From: Kitasatospora azatica KCTC 9699
GTDB lineage: Bacteria; Actinomycetota; Actinomycetes; Streptomycetales; Streptomycetaceae
NCBI RefSeq assembly: GCF_000744785.1
Contig: NZ_JQMO01000003.1
Coordinates: forward strand, 3,038,001-3,102,000
Direction of reading: 5' to 3'
DNA length: 64,000 nucleotides
Part shown: piece by piece, positions 57,356-64,000 of the stretch
Layout: the number at the start of each line of letters is the position of its first letter
How positions within the stretch are numbered: the first letter of the stretch is position 1
Made by a program: the position numbers and the translations under genes
The notes under the pieces: model-generated
Databases searched by the model: none
The model's input: the letters and a program-made list of their open reading frames with translations, nothing else
Told to the model about the DNA's origin: nothing

Positions 57356-57738
57356 GTGCAGATGCTACGGCGCCCTGGCTTCGATGCTGAAGTCCTTTTC
57401 CGAATTGACGGAATCTATTCAAGCCCGGGCTGGCTGGGCGAGAGCTCTCGGCGCGGATCGAGTTGGCGAGGATCCTGGGTGGTGGAGTCTCAATGACCAA
57501 GTCAAGTTGTCGGCAGGCCACACGGCTCTAGGAGAACGGGTGTCGGCTCCTCACGCCGACCTGCACCGCTCCACCGCTGGGCAGTTGGCCACTCTTCGCC
57601 CGCCGACACCCGTGGCTCCCCACCCAACCTGGCACGGCTCTGGCGCGCAGGATGTGCAAGTTGGCAACAGACACCTCCGCCGCCCCGAAATCACGTACAG
57701 TGATGAACCTGAAGCAGAATGCGACAGAAGGGTGTCGA
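57356..57738. other. Divergent intergenic region between HEPN and DUF6414 genes
   Basis: 383 bp with no convincing gene. It presumably holds promoters for both genes. No clear operator symmetry is visible; the sequence TTGTCGGCAGG and ACTCTTCGCC are ordinary. The gap is long for an accessory module and may have contained a lost small gene. Confidence 0.5.
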
Positions 57739-58728
57739 GTGATCATCCGCGAATTCCTGTACGTCGACACAGACAAGGTGCGCTCCATGCTGGCCCAGCT
57801 GGAAGGCGGCGTGGAAGAAGAGGAGCGCACGACAGACAAGAAAACCAAGAGATCAGAAGGCGGTGTCAAGGGGTTCCTTGGCCACTACCAAGAATGGGGA
57901 GATGAGCGCCATGTAAGCAAGGCGCTGGGAGATCTAATCTTCCCCACTCTTGAAGATTCGCTGGAATCCGAGGGTATGATCCGCGATATCTCTCAAGAGC
58001 TGACTGATCCACAGTATTGGAACTCTGGATCCCTGCAATCAGAAAATCCCCCTGGGTCAATCGTGAGGATCACGTCACGAGGGTCGTTCTTTGATGCCAG
58101 ATATGTAGCCACGAGCTTCGCCGCCTTCTCGTCAGCAGCCCTAGGGTTTCAGGGTCTGTCGCAAGAGGAAGCGCCTTCATCGCGGCCTGCCAAGAAGCAG
58201 CAGCCCCGGCCTCCACGAACCGGCGAAGGCCCAGCGACTGCCAGTCAGCTGGAAGACTTGGTTCTTAATTTCGACGCAGCCGCCGGCGTCGCTCCCCACC
58301 AGCTCCGCTCCTTCATCAGAATCTCCAGAGGCCTGTTCGCGCCCGGCCTGCACTTGAATATGTTCCCACTCGGCAACCTCGGACATACGATCGGAGCCAG
58401 GCTCCAGGAGGGTCGGCAGTATCTCGACAGTGATCCAGACATCCTGTTCGCAAGATACGGCACAGGCGAACAGGAATGGACACTTGTCGGAAGCGTTGGA
58501 CATTTTGCCGCCCTGCAAGAGTCCCCCGACTTTGGAGAGGAATCGTTCGTCTCGGACGGCAAGCTTCAGCGAGGTAAGACTGGCAGGACCATCAATGAGT
58601 TTCTACAGTGGATGGGGGCTGTAGGATTCATCGACCTGCCGCAGCATCCAGGATTCTCGGTAATTCCACTGGCTGTTTATCGTCAAATCCCCCGCCCAAC
58701 TTCCACAGCGGTCGCAACTACCGCCTGA
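57739..58728 (+). CDS. DUF6414 family protein
   Basis: A 329-residue protein that begins with IIREFLYVDTDKVRSMLAQLEGGVEEE, the characteristic start of DUF6414 proteins. A charged helix follows (ERTTDKKTKRSEGGVKGFLGHYQEW), then a larger mixed domain with GSIVRITSRGSFFDARYVATSFAAFSSAALGFQ and, near the end, GQ-like VGSVGHFAALQES. No enzymatic motif is recognised. GTG 57739 follows AAGGGTGTCGA; ATG 57703 is an alternative with no ribosome site. DUF6414 is found mostly in scattered accessory loci. The lower GC of the gene and its place beside a HEPN gene suggest a defence-related cargo; this is inference. Confidence 0.75.
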   Translation: MIIREFLYVDTDKVRSMLAQLEGGVEEEERTTDKKTKRSEGGVKGFLGHYQEWGDERHVSKALGDLIFPTLEDSLESEGMIRDISQELTDPQYWNSGSLQSENPPGSIVRITSRGSFFDARYVATSFAAFSSAALGFQGLSQEEAPSSRPAKKQQPRPPRTGEGPATASQLEDLVLNFDAAAGVAPHQLRSFIRISRGLFAPGLHLNMFPLGNLGHTIGARLQEGRQYLDSDPDILFARYGTGEQEWTLVGSVGHFAALQESPDFGEESFVSDGKLQRGKTGRTINEFLQWMGAVGFIDLPQHPGFSVIPLAVYRQIPRPTSTAVATTA

Positions 58729-58824
58729 GGAAAGGCGATAGCGCCGTCCCTGCCGCCCCAGGGAAAGGCATTGGACGCCCAGGGTGGTGGAGCGGTTTTG
58801 GCCGGTGTCCTGTCTGGTCCGGGT

Positions 58825-58919
58825 CCGAGCATGATCGGGGGGCCGTAAGCTGTTGCGACTCGGTCAGGGCTTCTGGGCCTGACCGCAATATGGCCGAGTG
58901 GCCCCCCGTTCTTGCTCGG
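58825..58919. repeat. 95-bp nested inverted repeat, candidate single-strand origin or transfer site
   Basis: Three pairs of arms are nested: CCGAGCA (58825) with TGCTCGG (58913), CGGGGGGCC (58836) with GGCCCCCCG (58900), and GGTCAGG (58862) with CCTGACC (58878). Spacers are 17 and 15 bp, so the structure is nearly symmetric and folds into one long cruciform. It lies in a gene-free stretch (58729-59162) between the cargo and the Nudix gene. Structured non-coding segments of this kind in Streptomyces plasmids and AICEs act as single-strand initiation sites. The remaining part of the gap is purine-rich with repeated GAGCG and no gene. Confidence 0.6.
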
Positions 58920-59162
58920 TGCGGGTCCCGGTCCTGGCAGGTGGGTAAAACCGTGGAGCCGCCCGCCCTGGCCACGGCGGGTCTGGGACCTCTGCCACTT
59001 CTGGCCGCCAGCTCTGGCGCCGCCGGCCGCCGCCGGGAGCGGGGCGAAGACAGGAGCGACGGCGAGCGGGGCGGCGAGCGCCGCGAGCGAAGCGAGCCTT
59101 GAACCCGTAGAGAAGGTTTTTACTCACTCCTCCGAGAAGTTGCCCGGCCTCTGGCGAATCAG

Positions 59163-59600
59163 TCAGCTTGCCTGCGGCATCTCAATGAGCGTGCGACCGT
59201 CGTGGGTCCGGACATGCGGGGCTGCCTCGTCCTGGAGCGCGTCCAGCAGGCGCACGGCGTAGACCTCGCCCATCCGGTCGGCAACCTCCGCAGGGGTTAG
59301 CCACGCCACGGCGGTGGACTCGTCCGACAGCTGCTCCTGCCCGCCCTCCGGCCGACAGCGGAAGACCAGGGCGACGATTCCACGGCTGACGTTCTTGTAC
59401 ACGCCGGTGAGCCGTTCCACCGAGACCTTGATGCCGGTCTCCTCGTAGACCTCGCGGCGCACGCCGTCCTCGACCGTCTCCGAAAGCTCCAGCACTCCGC
59501 CCGGGGGCTCCCAGGTGCCGTTGTCCGCCCGCCGGATCGCCAGCACACGGCCGTCCTCGCGGACAACGGCGCCTGCCACGGAGACGGAGTGGAGAGGCAT
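59163..59600 (-). CDS. Nudix hydrolase, Pif-like
   Basis: A 145-residue protein with a complete Nudix box (GGVLELSETVEDGVRREVYEETGI), which binds Mg2+ and hydrolyses nucleoside diphosphates linked to other groups. In pSAM2 the immunity factor Pif, which blocks transfer of the element between carriers, is a Nudix protein next to the KorSA-TraSA region; position and family fit here. ATG 59600 is preceded by GGGGAAGCCGGCA, a usable ribosome site. The longer ATG at 59630 lies within the repeated operator sequence and would be leaderless. The name is by analogy. Confidence 0.8.
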   Translation of the reverse strand: MPLHSVSVAGAVVREDGRVLAIRRADNGTWEPPGGVLELSETVEDGVRREVYEETGIKVSVERLTGVYKNVSRGIVALVFRCRPEGGQEQLSDESTAVAWLTPAEVADRMGEVYAVRLLDALQDEAAPHVRTHDGRTLIEMPQAS

Positions 59601-59625
59601 TGCCGGCTTCCCCGGAGAGGTGTTA

Positions 59626-59639
59626 CTCATGTACAGGAG
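59626..59639. promoter_or_regulatory. GntR operator site 1
   Basis: CTCATGTACAGGAG lies between the divergent Nudix and GntR genes. The same 14-mer is found again at 60493 and, reversed, at 60530. The core is nearly palindromic (CTCxTGTACAxGAG). Position suggests autoregulation of the GntR gene and control of the Nudix gene. Confidence 0.8.
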
Positions 59640-59660
59640 GATAGGAGACAATGCAGGACT

Positions 59661-60440
59661 ATGGCGAGCGGTGAGGTGGCCTCAACGGCCAAAGCGAAGT
59701 ATCTGCAGATCGCGGATGATCTGGCAGCGCAGATCAAGTCCGGAGCTCTGGCACCAGGCGCTGCTGTGCCGAGCGAGGCCGAGCTGATGGAGCGGTACGG
59801 CGTTGCCTCCGGCACGGTGCGGAAGGCGGTCGCCGAGCTGCGGACGATGCAGCTGATCGAGACCCACCACGGGCGCGGCTCCTTCGTCCGGTCCCGGCCG
59901 CCGGTCCAGCGCAAGTCCTCCGACCGGTTCCGCCGGGCCCACCGCCTCGCCGGCAAGGCGGCCTACTTGGCGGAAGCCGAGCAATCGGGCGGCACCCCGT
60001 CGGTGAACGTGCTCTTCGTCGGTCCGATCGACGCACCGTCAGAGATCGCAGAGCGGCTCGAGGTTCCCGCCGGCGAGAAGGTGCTCGCCCGCAAGCGGCG
60101 CTACTTCCGGGACGGCACGCCGACGGAGGAAGCCACCTCCTACTTGCCCTGGGACGTGGTGAAGGACATTCCGGAGATGTTCGCCGAGAACCCGGGCGGT
60201 GGCGGGATCTACGCCCGGCTGGAGGAGCGCGGGCACGTCTTGGCCGAGTTCACCGAGACTGTGCGGGCTCGGCTCGCCACCAAGGCTGAGAGCACTGCAC
60301 TCGCACTGAGCCCCGGCTCGCCGGTGATCCACCTTGTCCGGAACGCCATCACGGAGGCCGGGCGCGTCGTGGAAGTCTGCGACACGATCATGGCCGCCGA
60401 CCAGTTCGTTTTGGACTACCGGTTCGCGGCGAAGGACTGA
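59661..60440 (+). CDS. GntR-family (HutC type) regulator, KorSA-like
   Basis: A 259-residue regulator: winged helix at residues about 12-80 (KYLQIADDLAAQIKSGALAPGAAVPSEAELMERYGVASGTVRKAVAELRTMQLIETHHGRGSFV) and a UTRA effector domain from about 110 to 255 (ERLEVPAGEKVLARKRRYFRDGTPTEEATSYLPWDVVKDIP). In pSAM2 KorSA, a GntR protein, represses replication and transfer genes to keep the element integrated. Three identical operators around this gene and before the transfer genes fit that. ATG 59661 is preceded by GCAGGACT. Confidence 0.88.
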   Translation: MASGEVASTAKAKYLQIADDLAAQIKSGALAPGAAVPSEAELMERYGVASGTVRKAVAELRTMQLIETHHGRGSFVRSRPPVQRKSSDRFRRAHRLAGKAAYLAEAEQSGGTPSVNVLFVGPIDAPSEIAERLEVPAGEKVLARKRRYFRDGTPTEEATSYLPWDVVKDIPEMFAENPGGGGIYARLEERGHVLAEFTETVRARLATKAESTALALSPGSPVIHLVRNAITEAGRVVEVCDTIMAADQFVLDYRFAAKD

Positions 60441-60492
60441 CGGCAACTCAACTTCGGCAACCCGTCGCAGGATTCTTCTCGCGGCGGGTTGA

Positions 60493-60543
60493 CTCATGTA
60501 CAGGAGTCAGGCACTCTTCTATTCATCAGCTCCTGTACATGAG
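60493..60543. promoter_or_regulatory. Paired GntR operators before the transfer operon
   Basis: CTCATGTACAGGAG at 60493-60506 and its exact complement CTCCTGTACATGAG at 60530-60543 flank a 23-bp stretch, with starts 37 bp apart. They precede the 115-residue protein and the TraSA-like gene. A dimeric GntR repressor could bind both and loop or block the promoter between them. Confidence 0.8.
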
Positions 60544-60578
60544 TGCAGGAGGAGTCCTCCTCTAGAGGAGCTTGCCTC

Positions 60579-60926
60579 ATGGCTACCTTCAAGATCGACA
60601 CGTCGACCGCGTTCGTGTTCGTGGTCGTCCCGCCGGCACCGAAGCTGGTGAACAAGCAGACGGGTGAGATCGCCGTTGACCGTGAGACCGGCGCGCGGAT
60701 GTACACCATCGGCCTGACCATCGCGGATGAGGGTGAGGCGAACCTCTACACCGTCTCGATCCCGGAGACAGGGCTCAGCGAGGGTCTGGCGGTCGGGATG
60801 CCGGTCACGGTGACCGGGCTCAAGGCCCGGGACTGGGAGAACGAGTTCAACGGCCAGAAGCGGCACGGGATCTCGTTCCGCGCCGTGGCGATCACGTCCA
60901 TCGTCCCGGCTGCTGTGAAGGGCTGA
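60579..60926 (+). CDS. Conserved small AICE protein upstream of TraSA
   Basis: A 115-residue protein (FKIDTSTAFVFVVVPPAPKLVNKQTGEIAVDRETGARMYTIGLTIADEGEANLYTVSIPETGLSEGLAVGMPVTVTGLKARDWEN). Strand-rich, OB-fold-like; small proteins of this kind regularly precede the FtsK-type translocase in AICEs, and a role in DNA binding or transfer is presumed. ATG 60579 follows AGAGGAGCTTGCCTC. Its stop overlaps the next start (TGATG), so the two genes are translationally coupled. The operator pair lies just upstream. Confidence 0.8.
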   Translation: MATFKIDTSTAFVFVVVPPAPKLVNKQTGEIAVDRETGARMYTIGLTIADEGEANLYTVSIPETGLSEGLAVGMPVTVTGLKARDWENEFNGQKRHGISFRAVAITSIVPAAVKG

Positions 60927-62308
60927 TGACGATGTCGGGGGTCATGACGCTGACGGAACTCGGTGTCCCGCTCGCTGCCGTTGGTGGCGGTGCGGCGTAC
61001 GCCCGGGTGAAGGCGCCGGCGGTGTACTGGTCGGCGATTGGTCTGCCGGTCGCGGCGGTCCGCTTCCGCACCACCTACGCAAGCACGATGGACGCCTGCG
61101 GGCTCACGGTCGCGCCGTCGCGGCTGCGGATCCTGTTCACCCGAGCCACTTCGCGCCGGGAAGTCCGCCCGGTCCCGCCCAGGATCAAGCGGATCCGCCC
61201 GACGACGACCGGCCTGCGGGTTCGGCTTCGGCTGGCGCCCGGTCAGGAACCGGCGGACGTGGCCGCTTCGGCGGAACGTCTGCGGCACGCCTGGGGCGTC
61301 CACTCCGTCCACGTGACGGTCATCAAGTCGGGTGTGGTGGAGCTGCGGATGACCGGCTTCGACGTGCTGCGCAAGGTCCGCATGCCGCGCAAGCTCCCAT
61401 CCGGTCCGATGGTGGTGCCGGTGGCGCTTCGGGAGGACGGCACCGCCTTCGTGCGGGACTACCGGCCGATCCCGCACGCCATGACGCTGGGCGCCACACA
61501 GTCCGGCAAGTCCGTCTACATCCGCAACCTGGTCAAGGGCCTGGCCTCGCTTACCGTGGCGCTGGTGGGGATCGACTGCAAGCGCGGAGTCGAGCTGGCG
61601 CCGTTCGCTCCTCGCCTCTCCGCGCTGGCGATCGACCCGGACCAGGCGGCCGAGCTGCTGGATGTCCTGGTGGAGGAGATGGAGGCCCGCTACGACCTGA
61701 TCCGCGCTCAGCAGGGCATCGGCGCCGGGGTTGCGGATGAGGAGATCACCTCGGACATCTGGGGCCTGCCGGCGAAGCTGCGGCCGGTGCCGGTGGTCCT
61801 GCTGGTGGACGAGGTCGCCGAGCTGTTCCTCGTCGCCACCTCGAAGGACGAGAAGCGCCGGGACGTGATGGTCACGCAGCTGATCCGGCTCGCGCAGCTG
61901 GGCCGCGCGGCGGGCATCTACCTGGAGATCTGCGGGCAGCGGTTCGGCTCCGAGCTGGGCAAGGGCGCCACCATGCTCCGCGCCCAGCTGTCCGGGCGGG
62001 TCGTGCACCGGGTCAACGACAAGCCGACCGCCGAAATGGGCTTGGGCGACATCTCGCCCGAGGCGGTCCTCGCCGCCACCTCGATCCCGCCGGAGATGCC
62101 CGGCGTCGCGGTCGCGGGTGACTCCTCCGGCGGCTGGTGCCGCATCCGCACCCCCGAACTCTCCCTCGCCGACGCCGCCCGCGCCTGCCGCGCAACCGCG
62201 CACCTCGTGCCCGACCTGCCGAAGCTCGACCGCTTCCGCCCCCACGTCCCGCCGGCCCCGGCGAGCGACCCGGTCCCGCTGGCCCAGCCCTTCCCGGCAA
62301 CCAGCTGA
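60926..62308 (+). CDS. FtsK/SpoIIIE-type DNA translocase, TraSA-like
   Basis: A 460-residue conjugative translocase. The C-terminal motor carries Walker A GATQSGKSV at 189-197 and Walker B LLVDEVAEL with Asp295 and Glu296, then the FtsK-type CGQRFGSELGKGATMLRAQLSGRVVHRVND. The N-terminus has a short hydrophobic stretch rather than clear membrane helices. In streptomycete conjugation one such protein moves double-stranded DNA between mycelia. It is coupled to the preceding small gene and followed by spread genes. Confidence 0.9.
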   Translation: MTMSGVMTLTELGVPLAAVGGGAAYARVKAPAVYWSAIGLPVAAVRFRTTYASTMDACGLTVAPSRLRILFTRATSRREVRPVPPRIKRIRPTTTGLRVRLRLAPGQEPADVAASAERLRHAWGVHSVHVTVIKSGVVELRMTGFDVLRKVRMPRKLPSGPMVVPVALREDGTAFVRDYRPIPHAMTLGATQSGKSVYIRNLVKGLASLTVALVGIDCKRGVELAPFAPRLSALAIDPDQAAELLDVLVEEMEARYDLIRAQQGIGAGVADEEITSDIWGLPAKLRPVPVVLLVDEVAELFLVATSKDEKRRDVMVTQLIRLAQLGRAAGIYLEICGQRFGSELGKGATMLRAQLSGRVVHRVNDKPTAEMGLGDISPEAVLAATSIPPEMPGVAVAGDSSGGWCRIRTPELSLADAARACRATAHLVPDLPKLDRFRPHVPPAPASDPVPLAQPFPATS

Positions 62309-62394
62309 GTCACTCCTGATCCGGCCCGCGCGGCCGTCAACGCGCCAAGTCCCTACCCCCGCCATGCCCGAACACGATCCGAGAGGACCGCCGC

Positions 62395-62640
62395 ATGTCC
62401 GCCTCCGTCTCGTTCTACGTCGACGGCAACACCTCGCTTCACCTGTCCCGCTACGGCGTACAGCGGGCCCCGATCCTGTCCCTGGACGGCCCCGGCTACA
62501 GCCTGACGCTCGCGTCGCACAGCACCGTGCCGCTCTCCGAGCAGCTCGCCTTCGCCCGCGAGCTGGCCGCGAACGCCGCCGACTTCCTCACCGCGCTGGA
62601 GCTGTTCGCCGCAGCGAACGACGACTCCGAGAGCGAGTGA
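62395..62640 (+). CDS. Small AICE protein of unknown function
   Basis: An 81-residue protein (SVSFYVDGNTSLHLSRYGVQRAPILSLDGPGYSLTLASHSTVPLSEQLAFARELAANAADFLTALELFAAANDDSESE). Beta-rich N-terminus, helical C-terminus; no known domain. ATG 62395 follows GAGAGGACCGCCGC. It lies between the translocase and the spread genes, all in one direction, so it is part of the transfer operon. Confidence 0.7.
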   Translation: MSASVSFYVDGNTSLHLSRYGVQRAPILSLDGPGYSLTLASHSTVPLSEQLAFARELAANAADFLTALELFAAANDDSESE

Positions 62641-62645
62641 CCCCG

Positions 62646-62819
62646 ATGGCCGCCCGCAAGCCCGCCGCCAAGCCCGCCCCGCCGAAGTGCCCGGCCTGTG
62701 CCGGCCAGGGCTGGGTCAGCGAGACCCACCACGTCGGCCGGGGCAAGAAGGCCCGTCCCGTCGGTGAGGTCGAGGTCCTGTGCCCCACCTGCCTCGGCAC
62801 CGGCACCGCCGCCGAGTAG
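62646..62819 (+). CDS. Small zinc-finger-like protein
   Basis: A 57-residue protein with two CxxC pairs: CPACAGQGW and CPTCLGTG. The CxxCxGxG form resembles the DnaJ zinc module, so it probably binds one zinc ion. ATG 62646 is 5 bp after the previous stop, so it is co-translated. Such short zinc proteins are common in Streptomyces transfer operons. Confidence 0.75.
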   Translation: MAARKPAAKPAPPKCPACAGQGWVSETHHVGRGKKARPVGEVEVLCPTCLGTGTAAE

Positions 62820-62910
62820 CCGACCCAGAGTCCGCCGGGACCGGGCGGCAAGCGATCCCCTGAGCTCCGCCCGGCCCCGGCCCCAACTTCCCTGGAAGGA
62901 GGACGAACCG

Positions 62911-63579
62911 ATGCGCCTGCCCCGCCCGGACGCCGTCCTCGTGCAAGCCGCCATCGCCGGCGCACTGTCCTTCGCCCACCTCCACGACATCGCGTCGGCC
63001 GCCAACCAGCACGGCTGGAAGGCCTGGGCCTACCCCGTTTCCGTGGACCTGCTCTTGGTCGCCGCCTGGCACCGGATGCGCGTCCTACGCGCCAACAGCC
63101 AACCGGCCCGCGCCGCTTGGACCTGGTTCCTCATCGCTCTGACCGCATCGCTGGGCGCGAATGTCGCCACCGCCGGACTCCTCGACCTCGGCCACGTCCC
63201 CGCGTGGCTGCGAATCCTCGTCGCCGGTTGGCCCGCCCTCGCCTTCTTCGGCGGCACCCTCCTCGCCCACAGCTCCAAAGTCCCCGCGGCTTCCCAGCCT
63301 GATCCTGAACTCCCGCTCTATGAAACCGAATCGGCCCTGATCGTCGATCCGACCGAAGTCGAGCCTGAGCCGCTGCCGGCCGCCGAGCCGGTCCCCGCGA
63401 TCGCCCCCGTGCCCCAACCGCCCGCCGTCGCGGTGCCGGCAGCGCTGGTCGACCACGCCCGCAAGGTCGCCGCCGACCACCACGCCCGCACCGGCACCCC
63501 GATCGACACCGACACCCTGCGTGTCCGGCTCGGCATCCCGCCGCACTTCGCCGACGCCATCGCCGCCCAACTCGCCTGA
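62911..63579 (+). CDS. DUF2637 protein, SpdB-like spread protein
   Basis: A 222-residue membrane protein with hydrophobic segments AAIAGALSFAHLHDIA, WAYPVSVDLLLVAAWH, WFLIALTASLGANVATAGLLDLG and WLRILVAGWPALAFFGGTLLAH, the DUF2637 core. The last 60 residues are Pro/Glu-rich with a final helical part (ALVDHARKVAADHHARTGTPIDTDTLRVRLGIPPHFAD) that resembles a small helix-turn-helix. SpdB-like proteins promote movement of transferred plasmids along the recipient mycelium. ATG 62911 follows GGAAGGAGGACGAACCG. Confidence 0.85.
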   Translation: MRLPRPDAVLVQAAIAGALSFAHLHDIASAANQHGWKAWAYPVSVDLLLVAAWHRMRVLRANSQPARAAWTWFLIALTASLGANVATAGLLDLGHVPAWLRILVAGWPALAFFGGTLLAHSSKVPAASQPDPELPLYETESALIVDPTEVEPEPLPAAEPVPAIAPVPQPPAVAVPAALVDHARKVAADHHARTGTPIDTDTLRVRLGIPPHFADAIAAQLA

Positions 63580-63594
63580 CAGGAGGACCCGTTC

Positions 63595-63786
63595 ATGGCT
63601 CGCCCGATCCGCCTCAGGAACGTGATCCGCATCGGCCCCGTCCAGGTCGCCACCTACTACGACGCCCGGGGCCGCGAGAAGCACACCGCCGCCTGCACCG
63701 CCCCGCGCTGCGGCTTCTCCGCCGACTACGACTCCCGCCCGGCCGCCGAGATCGCCGCCGGCACCCACCACTGCCCCGTCGTCTGA
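63595..63786 (+). CDS. Mobile element transfer protein, small
   Basis: A 63-residue protein (PIRLRNVIRIGPVQVATYYDARGREKHTAACTAPRCGFSADYDSRPAAEIAAGTHHCPVV). Two cysteines in CTAPRC and a final HHC suggest one metal site. Its family is commonly annotated as a mobile-element transfer protein in AICEs and conjugative plasmids. ATG 63595 follows GACAGGAGGACCCGTTC, a strong site, 15 bp after the previous stop. Confidence 0.8.
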   Translation: MARPIRLRNVIRIGPVQVATYYDARGREKHTAACTAPRCGFSADYDSRPAAEIAAGTHHCPVV

Positions 63787-63800
63787 CTGGAGAGATCGCC

Positions 63801-63998
63801 GTGACCATCACCCTGCCCGTGGTTCTCGTGCTCGGTACTTGCACCGTCGCCGCTGTGAAGTTCCTCGGCATCCGCCTGTGGGTCGCCGCCCTGATCGCCC
63901 TCTTCGGCTTCTACCTCGCCGGCACCTTCATCGCCCCCGCGATCAACGAGACCACCAAGTCCGGCGTCGACATCGTCAACCACACCCAGAACAAGTAG
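63801..63998 (+). CDS. SpdD-like small membrane protein
   Basis: A 65-residue protein from GTG 63801. It has two hydrophobic helices (LPVVLVLGTCTVAAVKFLG and WVAALIALFGFYLAGTFIAPA) and a polar tail. Similar small membrane proteins belong to the spread genes of Streptomyces plasmids. The gene follows the previous one by 14 bp, with CTGGAGAGATCGCC as ribosome site. It is the last complete gene in the window. Confidence 0.75.
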   Translation: MTITLPVVLVLGTCTVAAVKFLGIRLWVAALIALFGFYLAGTFIAPAINETTKSGVDIVNHTQNK

Positions 63999-64000
63999 AG

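Larger units (their letters stand above)
56099..64000. mobile_element. pSAM2-like AICE, right end outside window
   Basis: From the second tRNA-Pro remnant to the window end the gene content is that of an actinomycete integrative and conjugative element: Nudix protein (Pif-like), GntR regulator (KorSA-like) with shared operators, TraSA-like FtsK/SpoIIIE translocase and several small spread genes in one direction. pSAM2 also integrates into a tRNA-Pro gene. Excision, integrase and replication genes and the other attachment site must lie beyond 64000. The left part (56.4-58.7 kb) is a lower-GC cargo. Confidence 0.8.

Noticed and set aside
59040..59100. Purine-rich GAGCG repeats as plasmid iterons or transfer-site repeats
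   Set aside because: Spacing is irregular and no exact 8-bp repeat is maintained; too weak to call.

Overview
The window is GC-rich actinobacterial DNA, and the gene content points to a Streptomycetaceae chromosome (Streptomyces, Kitasatospora or a close relative). Pointers are the SRP RNA next to dnaX, the ybaB-recR-DUF5063 block, ask-asd followed by an ECF sigma factor, the many GTG starts and large regulators, and a pSAM2-type integrative element at the right end.

Layout. 1-3.3 kb: end of a methyltransferase gene, an isochorismatase-like hydrolase, two gene stumps meeting at a rearrangement joint, and a PAS-PP2C phosphatase. 3.4-12.2 kb: a YqiJ-like membrane protein, a flotillin and a 1599-residue AAA ATPase in one direction, then a PucR regulator. 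12.2-15.1 kb: a truncated PhyH enzyme, a membrane protein and a DUF2252 protein. 15.1-21.8 kb: two stacked islands bounded by three copies of the 3' part of a tRNA-Ser gene, holding SDR oxidoreductases and their regulators but no integrase. 21.8-31.7 kb: housekeeping core (tRNA-Ser, SRP RNA, dnaX, ybaB, recR, ask, asd, sigma factor, SURF1-like protein). 31.7-44.6 kb: S9 peptidase, MFS exporter, LAL regulator, alkaline-phosphatase-type hydrolase, a TetR/FAD-monooxygenase pair and an ECF41/SigX5-like sigma factor. 44.6-53.2 kb: DUF5994, a catalytically dead tyrosine recombinase, two MFS transporters, a class V aminotransferase divergent from a MocR regulator, gene fragments and a metallophosphoesterase. 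53.3-56.1 kb: a small island between two tRNA-Pro remnants, with an archaeal-type ATPase. 56.1 kb to the end: a pSAM2-like actinomycete integrative and conjugative element (AICE) carrying a lower-GC cargo (HEPN protein, DUF6414 protein), a Nudix/GntR control pair, a TraSA-like translocase and spread genes; its far end lies beyond the window.

Points of interest. (1) Several unrelated genes end in a short tandem array, usually of 17-bp units, that contains the stop codon; the unit sequence differs at each place. (2) dnaX is broken by two apparent one-base shifts in its proline-rich linker. (3) The AICE control region has three copies of one 14-bp operator. (4) The cargo pair HEPN plus DUF6414, and the neighbouring ATPase island, are the best candidates for an undescribed defence or conflict system. 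(5) A divergent MocR/aminotransferase pair shares a single CATG as both start codons. Several gene fragments (GlxA, glycosylasparaginase, PhyH, SDR, HAD, MocR, integrase) show that this part of the chromosome has been deleted and rejoined repeatedly.
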